Shown here: one piece after another, positions 34,837-41,872 of the stretch
How positions within the stretch are numbered: position 1 is the stretch's first letter
How the letters are laid out: each line of letters opens with the position of its first letter
From: Thermoleophilaceae bacterium
Lineage (GTDB): Bacteria; Actinomycetota; Thermoleophilia; Solirubrobacterales; Thermoleophilaceae
NCBI GenBank assembly: GCA_040901445.1
Contig: JBBDYQ010000014.1
Span: 62,001 to 126,000 of the forward strand
Length of the DNA stretch: 64,000 nucleotides
Reading direction: 5' to 3'
The notes under the pieces: generated by a model
Told to the model about the DNA's origin: nothing
The model's input: the letters and a program-made list of their open reading frames with translations, nothing else
Databases searched by the model: none
Program-made: the position numbers and the translations under genes

Positions 34837-34953
34837 GCGCGCCGGTGCGAGAGAGAGGAACAGCCGGACGTGCGCCTCGGTCCATGTGCTGCTGTTCGCG
34901 GCCAACCCGCGTCCGGATTCGGCCCCGGCCGGCCCGCGCTTGAGCGCAGCCGG

Positions 34954-35595
34954 TCAGGCTCGACGGATGAGCGTCACGCCGTCGCGCACGCTGAGCATCA
35001 CGTTCACCACACGCTCGTCGGCGTGCACGTGGTCGTTGAACGCCCGCACGGCCTGCGTGGTGTCCTCGTCGTTGGAGGGATCCGCCACGCGGCCGCTCCA
35101 GAGCACGTTGTCCACCGCGATCAGCCCGCGCTCCGCGAGGAGCGGCAGGCTTGCCTCGCAGTAGTCGCGGTAGCCCTCCTTGTCGGCGTCGATGAACACC
35201 AGGTCGAAGGGGCCCTGGAGCTCCGCGACGCTCTCCAGTGCCGGGCCCACCCGCACGTCGATCCGCCCCGACTCGCCCGCGGCGTCGATGTGGCGGCGCG
35301 CGAAGGCTGCTCGCTCCTCGTCGATCTCGAGGGTGATCACCTGCCCATCTGGCGGCAGGGCGGCGACCATCGACAGGGCGGAGTAGCCGGAGTACGTGCC
35401 GAACTCGAGCACACGCCGGGCCCCGGTGGCGAACACGAGGAACTCGAGGAAGCGCCCCTCGATCGCGCCCGTGAGCATCTGGGGGCTGCTGAGCTGGGCG
35501 CGGGTCTCCTCGGCGAGCCGCGCGAGGTGGGCGGCGGGCGCGCTGGTGTGCTCCTCCGCGTAGCGCTCGACGTCATCCGGCACGATGTAGGCCAT
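34954..35595 (-). CDS. O-methyltransferase, caffeoyl-CoA type (family 3)
   Basis: 213 residues, complete. RRVLEFGTYSGYSALSMVAA is the SAM motif, VITLEIDEERAAFAR binds the ribose, and FDLVFIDADKEGYRDYCEAS (20 residues) carries the metal-binding Asp of this family. A second metal/active-site stretch is AVDNVLWSGRV. It is a Mg2+-dependent catechol-type O-methyltransferase with unknown natural substrate. TAGTGT stands 9 nt upstream of the ATG. Its start codon overlaps the divergent acetyltransferase start in a CCATGG sequence. Confidence 0.9.
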   Translation of the reverse strand: MAYIVPDDVERYAEEHTSAPAAHLARLAEETRAQLSSPQMLTGAIEGRFLEFLVFATGARRVLEFGTYSGYSALSMVAALPPDGQVITLEIDEERAAFARRHIDAAGESGRIDVRVGPALESVAELQGPFDLVFIDADKEGYRDYCEASLPLLAERGLIAVDNVLWSGRVADPSNDEDTTQAVRAFNDHVHADERVVNVMLSVRDGVTLIRRA

Positions 35596-36052
35596 GGGCG
35601 CCGCACACTATCCCGTGCGGATGGCCGGTCCGGCCGACGCCGGCACCGTGGCCGCGCTGCTGTGCGGTTTTCGCGACTGGTGGGGCTACGACGAGCCCTC
35701 CGATGCCGCGATGCTCGCGGGCGTGGAGCGCCTGATGGAGGACGGAGCCGCCGAGTATCTCCTTGGCGGCGACCCGCCCGCGGGCGTGGCCCAGCTTCGC
35801 TACCGCTTCGGGGTCTGGCTGGGAGCGGAGGACTGCTGGCTCGAGGATCTCTACGTGCGCGAGGACGCCCGCGGCTCCGGGCTGGGCGCCGCTCTCGTGG
35901 AGGCCGCCGTAGAGCGTGCCGCGACACGCGGCTGCAGGCGCATCGAGCTCGACGTGGCGGCGGGGAACGCGCCGGCGCGGGCGCTGTACGAGCGGCTGGG
36001 CTTCGAGTCGCCGGGCGGGGAGACGCTTTTGATGCGGCGCAGGCTGCGGTAG
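35594..36052 (+). CDS. GNAT-family N-acetyltransferase
   Basis: 152 residues. The GNAT core shows ED+LYV strand 4 (CWLEDLYVREDARGSGLGAA, with the acetyl-CoA loop RGSGLG), and the final ALYERLGFES. The first strand (YPVRMAGPADA) supports a start at 35594; GTG 35615 or ATG 35621 would clip it. It should acetylate an amine or aminoglycoside-like substrate. It begins in the same CATG as the divergent methyltransferase gene. Confidence 0.8.
   Translation: MGAAHYPVRMAGPADAGTVAALLCGFRDWWGYDEPSDAAMLAGVERLMEDGAAEYLLGGDPPAGVAQLRYRFGVWLGAEDCWLEDLYVREDARGSGLGAALVEAAVERAATRGCRRIELDVAAGNAPARALYERLGFESPGGETLLMRRRLR
35605..35610 (-). promoter_or_regulatory. -10 hexamer TAGTGT
   Basis: TAGTGT on the minus strand, 9 nt before the ATG at 35595. 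The site lies inside the coding start of the divergent acetyltransferase. Confidence 0.45.
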
Positions 36053-36055
36053 CGT
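36050..36055 (+). promoter_or_regulatory. -10 hexamer TAGCGT, leaderless start
   Basis: TAGCGT, 6 nt before the ATG at 36062; its TAG is also the stop codon of the acetyltransferase gene. Confidence 0.5.
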
Positions 36056-36061
36056 TGGCGC

Positions 36062-36346
36062 ATGGCCCGGTTCCTCGTGGAGCGCGACTTCGGGCAGATC
36101 AGCGACCAGGAGATGGAAGCCTTGGCGCTGCGCTCGGATGACCTGATCGCAGAGCGCTTCCCGGAGATCGTCTGGGAGCACAGCCACGTCTGCGGCGGCG
36201 ACGACGGCTCCATCCTCACGTACTGCGTCTACGAAGCCCCGGACATCAAGGCCGTGCACGAGCACGCCGAGGCGCTGGGCGACCACCAGATCACGAAGGT
36301 CTACGAGATCGCCGGCGACATCACGCCGAACGATCTCGTGCACTGA
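36062..36346 (+). CDS. DUF4242 (SCO4226-like) protein
   Basis: 94 residues of the small ferredoxin-like DUF4242 type: FLVERDFGQISDQEMEALA, WEHSHVCGGDDGSILTYCVY (20 residues) and a final strand KVYEIAGDITP. The Streptomyces member SCO4226 binds nickel; here His and Cys residues occur in the corresponding loop. A second member lies 2 kb away beyond the BTAD regulator. Leaderless start. The 3' end overlaps the convergent regulator by 26 nt. Confidence 0.8.
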   Translation: MARFLVERDFGQISDQEMEALALRSDDLIAERFPEIVWEHSHVCGGDDGSILTYCVYEAPDIKAVHEHAEALGDHQITKVYEIAGDITPNDLVH

Positions 36347-38333
36347 CCGGCGCGTCGGCCAGCCGGGAGTGGGAGAGGGCCTGGAAGGCCACCGCCCGCT
36401 TCATCGTGAGCGGGCGGCGTCGAGGATCGCCGTCGTCGAGCAGGCGGAGTGCCTGCCCGTAGTGCAGCACGGCCTGCTCATGGGCCAGCTGGGCGGTGGC
36501 GGCCTCGGCGGCGCGGGCGGCATAGTCCACCGCCCTCTCGAGCAGCCCCGGCTCGCGCGCCTCGGCGCAGTGGTGCGCCAGCTCACCGAGTGGGGGCCGG
36601 GAACCTCTCTCATGCAACGCCTCGAGCGCAGCGGCCGCTCGCCCGTGCAACAGGGCGCGGCGGGCGTCCGAGAGCTGTCCGTAGATGGCCTCCCGGATGA
36701 GCGCGTGCGCCAGCGCAAGGCGTCCACCGGCCTCCTCCAGCAGGCCCGCCGAGATGGCCTGGTCCACGGCCTCGACGAGCCCTTGGCGGTCCACCTGCGC
36801 CACTCGCTCCGCGAGCGCCGGCTCCACGGGGCGCCCGATCACCGCGATCGCGTGAAGCAGGGCCACGCACGGCGTGGAAAGGCGCGCCAGGCGCGCCCGC
36901 AACACGTCCCTCACCCCCTCCGGCAGCGCCGGATGGCCCGATTCGGCGATGGTGCGCAGCAGCTCGGTCAGGAAGAACGGGCTGCCGCCCGTGTCCGCGT
37001 GCAGCCTGGCGGCGAGAGCCGGGTCCGCGCCCATTGCGGCGGCGAGCGCCTCCACGTCGGTGAGCCCCAGCCCGCCCAGCTCCACGCGCTCGAACGGGAC
37101 GTCGCGGCGCAAGTCGGCGAAGAGCTGGTGAAGCGGATGGGCGGCCGCCAGCTCGGTGTCGCGGTAGGACGCGATCACGAGCAGCCGGCCCGGGGGCGCC
37201 CGCACGATCACGTGGCGCAGCAGCGCGAGCGACGGCCCATCGGCCCACTGGAGGTCGTCCAAGAGGACCACCACCGGCAGAGAGCGCGACATGCCGGCAA
37301 GCCGCGCGGCCACCGCCTCGAACAGCGCGTGACGGGAGGTTGCCTCCGCCGCGGCCTCGGCCACCCACGGCCCAAGCGCCTCGAGGAACGGCTGGTACGC
37401 GGCGAGCGGCTCCTTGTCGCAGCGCCCCTGGAGGATCCGTGCCCCGCCGGCGTGGGCTTCGCGGGCCAGCTCCGCGGCGAGCCGCGTCTTGCCTATTCCC
37501 GGCTCACCCGTGATCGCCACGAGCTCCGCGCCTTTCCCGGCGAGCGCCCGCTCGAGGGCGGCGCGCAGCGGGGCCAGCTCCGCCTCGCGCCCCACGAAGG
37601 GGCCGGCCAGGGCGCTCGCGGGCACCAGCGCAACGTAGGCGGTCCCCGGCGTCGCGCCGGCGCGCAGCTCCTCCACCAGGGAGCGGGTGGCCGCGGACGG
37701 AGCGATCCCGAGCTCGTCGCGTAACCGCTCCCCCAGCCGCTCGTAGGCTGCCAGCGCGCCGGGGAGGTCGCCGGCCTTGGCCAGCCGCCGCACCAGCTCC
37801 CGCCAGGCCTCCTCTCCGAGCGGGTCCAGCCCCGCGCGGCGGCGCGACCAGTCCACCGCGCCGGACGCATCGCCACCCTCCTCGGCGTCCGCCGCGAGGC
37901 GTTCGCACAGCTCTCCCACGCGCTCACGATGCGCGTCCCGCTCCTCGTGCATCCATTCGTCCTCGGCTCCCTCCAGAAGCTCACCGCGGCAGAGCGCCAG
38001 GGCCCGCTCGGCGTCGCCGGCCGTGGCGAGCTGCGCGAACTCCCGGGCGTCCACCCACACGTCATCGGCCAGCCCCACGCGCTCCCTCGTGGCGGCGAAG
38101 GGCTCCTCTCCGAGGTCGCGGCGCAGCGCCCAGAGAGCGTTTCGCAGGCTCGCGCGAGCGCTCTCGTCCAGCACGTCGGGCCAGAAGCGGGACGCGACCT
38201 CCGAGCGCGGGTGGGCGCCCGGATGCAACGCCAGCCATCCCAGCAGCGACCGCGACCGCCAAGCGGCCGGCGGTTCCACAGCCTGCCCGTCCACCTCGAC
38301 CACTAGCCGGCCGAGGACCCTGATCCGGAGCAT
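36321..38333 (-). CDS. BTAD-domain transcriptional regulator with AAA ATPase (SARP/LAL-like)
   Basis: 670 residues. An OmpR-type winged helix (about 1-95, LGWLALHPGAHPRSEVASRF), a bacterial transcriptional activator domain (about 100-240), then an ATPase with Walker A GEPGIGKT near residue 275 and Walker B VVLLDDLQWAD near 355, and a helical TPR-like C-terminus. The type activates transcription using ATP or a bound signal. Both flanking genes are DUF4242 proteins and are its likely targets. The ATG is fixed by TAGTTT 7 nt upstream. Confidence 0.9.
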   Translation of the reverse strand: MLRIRVLGRLVVEVDGQAVEPPAAWRSRSLLGWLALHPGAHPRSEVASRFWPDVLDESARASLRNALWALRRDLGEEPFAATRERVGLADDVWVDAREFAQLATAGDAERALALCRGELLEGAEDEWMHEERDAHRERVGELCERLAADAEEGGDASGAVDWSRRRAGLDPLGEEAWRELVRRLAKAGDLPGALAAYERLGERLRDELGIAPSAATRSLVEELRAGATPGTAYVALVPASALAGPFVGREAELAPLRAALERALAGKGAELVAITGEPGIGKTRLAAELAREAHAGGARILQGRCDKEPLAAYQPFLEALGPWVAEAAAEATSRHALFEAVAARLAGMSRSLPVVVLLDDLQWADGPSLALLRHVIVRAPPGRLLVIASYRDTELAAAHPLHQLFADLRRDVPFERVELGGLGLTDVEALAAAMGADPALAARLHADTGGSPFFLTELLRTIAESGHPALPEGVRDVLRARLARLSTPCVALLHAIAVIGRPVEPALAERVAQVDRQGLVEAVDQAISAGLLEEAGGRLALAHALIREAIYGQLSDARRALLHGRAAAALEALHERGSRPPLGELAHHCAEAREPGLLERAVDYAARAAEAATAQLAHEQAVLHYGQALRLLDDGDPRRRPLTMKRAVAFQALSHSRLADAPVSARDRSA

Positions 38334-38340
38334 CCAGTCC

Positions 38341-38346
38341 AAACTA
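38341..38346 (-). promoter_or_regulatory. -10 hexamer TAGTTT, leaderless start
   Basis: TAGTTT on the minus strand, 7 nt before the ATG of the BTAD regulator. Confidence 0.55.
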
Positions 38347-38433
38347 ACGCAGCTTTGACGTGTGGTGTGACGGTCGCTGTGACGGGCCCCACGGAGGATG
38401 GCGACAACCGAATCGTCGAAGGGAAGGAACACC

Positions 38434-38721
38434 ATGGAGCTGTACGCGATTCTCCGCCGCAACGGCTGGCGGACACCGGGAGACCTGCAGACGGCGGCCA
38501 AGCGCTCGGCCGCCGAGGGCGACCGCATGAGCGACGAGATCCGCTGGATCCGCAGCTACGCGCTGGGGGAGTCCGACGGCACCGTGGGCACGATATGCAT
38601 CTACCAGGCGGCCAACCCGGAGGCCATCCGCCGTCACGCCCAGAACGCGGACCTGCCGGTGGACGAGATCGTGCCGGTGGCGGACACGGTCATCGTGCGC
38701 GAGGACCCCGTGCCGGCCTGA
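38434..38721 (+). CDS. DUF4242 (SCO4226-like) protein, second copy
   Basis: 95 residues. It shares the DUF4242 layout (IRWIRSYALGESDGTVGTIC, 20 residues; IYQAANPEAIRRHAQNADLP, 20 residues) but lacks the extra His/Cys residues of the first copy. GGAAGGAA before the ATG is a Shine-Dalgarno site, so unlike its relative it is not leaderless. It diverges from the BTAD regulator, whose intergenic 100 bp probably holds its control site. Confidence 0.8.
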   Translation: MELYAILRRNGWRTPGDLQTAAKRSAAEGDRMSDEIRWIRSYALGESDGTVGTICIYQAANPEAIRRHAQNADLPVDEIVPVADTVIVREDPVPA

Positions 38722-38736
38722 CCTCGGTCGCCGAGC

Positions 38737-38763
38737 GGCCGGGCCGCCTGAGGCGGCCCGGCC
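38737..38763. terminator. Bidirectional GC hairpin
   Basis: GGCCGGGCCGCC, loop TGA, GGCGGCCCGGCC: 12 bp, between the DUF4242 gene and the convergent lipoprotein gene. Confidence 0.6.
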
Positions 38764-38779
38764 GGGAGGCCCGGCGCGG

Positions 38780-39271
38780 TCAATCCTCCGCGCCCTCCTG
38801 GCCGCCGCAGTTCTGGAAGCCGTACTCGCCGGCGAGGCGGTTGGCGTCCTCGAACGCCGCGTCGCCGCCCGTCGCGAAGTCCTCCGGATCCCCGTCCTGC
38901 AGCGTCTGGATGCCCTCGTCGGCGGCGTCGTAGATCGCGGTGACCTCGTCCTCGTCGCCCCCGGGCGCGGGCAGCTCCCTCAGCCTGTCGATCTGGCGCT
39001 GGAGGCTTGGCAGGACCGTCTCCTGGCCGAACTCGCCGATCTCCTCGACGGAGGGCTGCTCGCCCTGCTCCAGGTCCGAGAAGGTCTCTTCCGCGGCCTG
39101 CTCGATCTCCCGATCGCCCTCGGCGCAGATGGCGTCCCCCTGCTCGATGTACTCCGCCTTGCTCAGCGCCTGCTCGCCGCCGTCCCCGTCGTCGTCGTCG
39201 CCGCCGCAGGCCGCGAGCAGGGACGCCGCGGCGAGCGCCGCGACCAGCAGTGTGATCGTTCGATTTCTCAT
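38780..39271 (-). CDS. Small lipoprotein
   Basis: 163 residues. Signal helix with lipobox LAAC, then an acidic linker (GGDDDDGDGG) and a helical domain (KAEYIEQGDAICAEGDREIE, 20 residues; a second Cys pair partner in GFQNCGG near the end). The two Cys residues may form a disulphide outside the cell. Function unknown. TAGGGT 7 nt before the ATG fixes the start. Confidence 0.75.
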   Translation of the reverse strand: MRNRTITLLVAALAAASLLAACGGDDDDGDGGEQALSKAEYIEQGDAICAEGDREIEQAAEETFSDLEQGEQPSVEEIGEFGQETVLPSLQRQIDRLRELPAPGGDEDEVTAIYDAADEGIQTLQDGDPEDFATGGDAAFEDANRLAGEYGFQNCGGQEGAED

Positions 39272-39278
39272 CCGCCGG

Positions 39279-39284
39279 ACCCTA
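39279..39284 (-). promoter_or_regulatory. -10 hexamer TAGGGT, leaderless start
   Basis: TAGGGT on the minus strand, 7 nt before the ATG at 39271. Confidence 0.55.
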
Positions 39285-39285
39285 A

Positions 39286-39510
39286 TCAGTTCGTGATCGC
39301 CAGTCCGAGCGGCAGCAGCACCGTGCCGCTGAAGATCATCACGACGCCGGCGATGATCACGGTCTTCGACTTGATGATGTGGCCGAACGTCCCCACCAGG
39401 AAGCCGAAGACCACCAGTGCGAGGAAGAACGTCGGCGACACCCGGAACTCCCCGCTCTGCTCGGGGCCCCGGCTCGGGTCGAGGAACTGTGCCAGCAGGC
39501 TCGTGAGCAC
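39286..39510 (-). CDS. Small two-span membrane protein
   Basis: 74 residues with two membrane helices (FFLALVVFGFLVGTFGHII, then VIIAGVVMIFSGTVLLPLG) joined by KSKT. GTG start; GATACT lies 6 nt upstream, a variant of the leaderless motif. It is 21 bp from the divergent MoxR-type gene and just upstream of the lipoprotein gene on the same strand. Confidence 0.65.
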   Translation of the reverse strand: MLTSLLAQFLDPSRGPEQSGEFRVSPTFFLALVVFGFLVGTFGHIIKSKTVIIAGVVMIFSGTVLLPLGLAITN

Positions 39511-39518
39511 GCGCGAAG

Positions 39519-39524
39519 TATCGT
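39519..39524 (+). promoter_or_regulatory. -10 hexamer TATCGT, leaderless start
   Basis: TATCGT, 7 nt before the GTG of the MoxR-type ATPase. It overlaps the variant -10 of the divergent membrane gene. Confidence 0.55.
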
Positions 39525-39531
39525 TCACCGG

Positions 39532-40428
39532 GTGACGGACGAGCTGCACAGCCTCGACGCCACCCGCGACGCGCTCCGGGATGCGGGCTATCTCGCGGGC
39601 GAGTCCACCGCCCTCGTCTCCTTCCTCGCCGGCAAGCTCGGCAAGCCCGTTCTGGTGGAGGGGCCGGCCGGCGTGGGAAAGACCGAGCTGGCCAAGGCGC
39701 TGTCGCGCGCCACCGAGCGCAAGCTGATCCGGCTCCAGTGCTACGAGGGCCTCGACGAGTCCAAGGCCCTGTACGAGTGGAACTACCGCAAGCAGCTGCT
39801 GCGCATCCAGACTGAGGCCGGCGACGCGGGCTGGCAGGACGTGCAGGAGGACATCTTCGGCGAGGAGTTCCTGCTCACCCGGCCGCTGCTCCAGGCCATC
39901 TCGGAGGAGCGGCCGGTGGTGCTCCTCATCGACGAGATCGACAAGACCGACCAGGAGTTCGAGGCCATGCTGCTCGAGGTCCTCTCCGAGTTCCAGATCT
40001 CGATTCCCGAGATGGGCGTGGTGGAGGCGCGCACCCGCCCGCTCGTGCTCCTGACCTCGAACAACTCGCGCGAGCTCACCGAGGCGCTCAAGCGGCGCTG
40101 CCTCTACCTGTGGCTCGACTACCCCGACGTGGAGCGCGAGCTGGAGATCGTCCGTCTCCACTCTCCCGAGATCTCCGAGTCGATGGCCCGGCGGCTGGTG
40201 GAGGTCGTCCACATGGTGCGTGCGCTGGACCTCAAGAAGCCGCCCTCGATCGCGGAGTCGATCGACTGGGCGCGGGCGCTGCTGCTGCTCGGCGCCGACG
40301 ACATCGACCGTTCGGTGTTCGAGCGCACCCTCAGCATCATCGTCAAGCACCGCACGGACCTCGACGTCGTGGCCGAGCGGGTGGGCGTGAAGCTCGACGG
40401 TGGGCTCCTCGGCAAGCAGACGGGGTAG
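39532..40428 (+). CDS. MoxR/CoxD-type AAA+ ATPase
   Basis: 298 residues. Walker A GPAGVGKTELAKAL near residue 45, Walker B VVLLIDEIDKTDQEFEAMLL (20 residues) with its sensor PLVLLTSNNSREL, and the arginine finger region ALKRRCLYLWLDYP. MoxR ATPases work with a VWA protein to insert metals or remodel complexes. The next gene, 4 nt on, is that VWA partner. GTG start; an upstream frame extends but overlaps the divergent membrane gene. Confidence 0.9.
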   Translation: MTDELHSLDATRDALRDAGYLAGESTALVSFLAGKLGKPVLVEGPAGVGKTELAKALSRATERKLIRLQCYEGLDESKALYEWNYRKQLLRIQTEAGDAGWQDVQEDIFGEEFLLTRPLLQAISEERPVVLLIDEIDKTDQEFEAMLLEVLSEFQISIPEMGVVEARTRPLVLLTSNNSRELTEALKRRCLYLWLDYPDVERELEIVRLHSPEISESMARRLVEVVHMVRALDLKKPPSIAESIDWARALLLLGADDIDRSVFERTLSIIVKHRTDLDVVAERVGVKLDGGLLGKQTG

Positions 40429-40432
40429 CGGG

Positions 40433-41836
40433 ATGGCCGGTAAGGGCCTCTACGGCGGCCTGCCGGAAGCCGGACCGCCCGGCTTCGCCCCGCGGCTGCT
40501 CGAGTTCGCCGACGAGCTGCGCCGCGAGGGCATGGCGGTGGGCACCTCCGAGCTGCTGGACGCCTTCAGCGCGCTGGAGGAGGTGAGCTGGGAGAACCGG
40601 GAGGACTTCCGCGAGGCGCTCGCGGCCACGCTGGCGAAGTCGCAGGAGGACCGCCGGGTGTTCGAGCTGATCTTCGACCGCTTCTTCTTCCGCGCCGTCG
40701 AGCGGGAGGCCGTCGAGAAGGGCCTCCGCGAGCAGCGCTACGAGGGCGGCGAGCGGCTCGACCTGGAGGAGCTGCGCGCACGCATCCGCGACGCCATCCG
40801 CCAGGGCTCCGACGGGGAGATGCGCGACCTGGCTCGCCTGGCCATCGCGGCCTTCGGGCGCCAGGGCGAGGGCTCCGGGGTGATCGGCGTGGACGTGCAG
40901 CGCATCCGGCGCACGCTCGGGCTCAAGGGCGAGCAGGTGACCGACCCCGCCGAGCTGGTGGACCCGGATTCGGTGCCGCGCGAGCGCCTGCGCGAGTTCG
41001 AGCGCCACCTGCGGCGGGAGCTCGAGCGGGCCACGATCGAGCGCACGGAGTCGCTTCCGCCGGCCAAGCCGCTGCGCGAGTACGACCGCGCCCTGCCCAG
41101 CGGGCCGCTGCAGGACCTCGCCGCGGTGCACCGCGTGGTGGCGCAGATGAAGCGGCGCCTGGCCACGCTCTCGCACGAGAAGCGCGGCCGGCGCAAGGGG
41201 CAGATCGTGGATGTGCGCCGCACCATGCGGGCCTCGCTGGAGACCGGCGGCGTGCCGCTGCGGCTGCGCTACCGGCCCAAGCGGCCCAAGCGGCCCGAGA
41301 TCTACGTGCTCTGCGACGTGTCCACGTCCGTCACGAGCGCGTCGGTGTTCTTCCTCTCCGTGCTCCACGCGCTGCACGACGCCTTCCGCAGGCAGCGCTC
41401 GTTCGTGTTCGTGGAGCGGATCTCGGAGGTCACCGACGTCTTCGAGCGCGAGCGCTCGTTCGCAGCGGTGTCGCACGCGATCGCCACCGATGCCGGCGTG
41501 GCGGACGTGTCCGGCTACACCGACTACGGCCGCGTGTGGCTGGAGTTCCTCGACCAGGTCATCGACGAGCTCGACCCCCGCTCCACCGTGATCGTGCTGG
41601 GCGACGCGCGCACCAACGGCCGCGAGCCGCACGCCCGGGCGTTCGGGGCGGTGGCCGAGCGAGCCGGGCGCATGTTCTGGCTCAACCCCGAGCCCAAGCT
41701 CTACTGGAACTACGGCGACTCGGTGATGTCGGCCTACGAGCCCTGGTGCGACGGCGTGTTCGAGTGCTGGACCACCAAGCAGCTGGAGACGTTCGTGAAC
41801 GCGCTGGCGGGGCAGCCGGCCCAGGCTGCGCGCTAG
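40433..41836 (+). CDS. VWA-domain protein, CoxE-like
   Basis: 467 residues. The N-terminal half is helical (RLLEFADELRREGMAVGTSE, 20 residues). The C-terminal VWA domain has the metal site as CDVSTSVTSAS, TDYGRVWLEF and VIVLGDARTNGR. It matches CoxE and related proteins that act with CoxD ATPases on molybdenum-hydroxylase CO dehydrogenase, though no cox structural genes lie in the window. GGGG 8 nt before the ATG. Confidence 0.9.
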   Translation: MAGKGLYGGLPEAGPPGFAPRLLEFADELRREGMAVGTSELLDAFSALEEVSWENREDFREALAATLAKSQEDRRVFELIFDRFFFRAVEREAVEKGLREQRYEGGERLDLEELRARIRDAIRQGSDGEMRDLARLAIAAFGRQGEGSGVIGVDVQRIRRTLGLKGEQVTDPAELVDPDSVPRERLREFERHLRRELERATIERTESLPPAKPLREYDRALPSGPLQDLAAVHRVVAQMKRRLATLSHEKRGRRKGQIVDVRRTMRASLETGGVPLRLRYRPKRPKRPEIYVLCDVSTSVTSASVFFLSVLHALHDAFRRQRSFVFVERISEVTDVFERERSFAAVSHAIATDAGVADVSGYTDYGRVWLEFLDQVIDELDPRSTVIVLGDARTNGREPHARAFGAVAERAGRMFWLNPEPKLYWNYGDSVMSAYEPWCDGVFECWTTKQLETFVNALAGQPAQAAR

Positions 41837-41872
41837 ACGCCGAGGTCCACGTCGGGCGGGCCGTCCGGGCGC

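Noticed and set aside
39508-39524. A second exact TAnnnT box for the minus-strand small membrane gene
   Set aside because: The minus strand gives GATACT, which lacks the initial T, so it was kept out of the count of exact matches.
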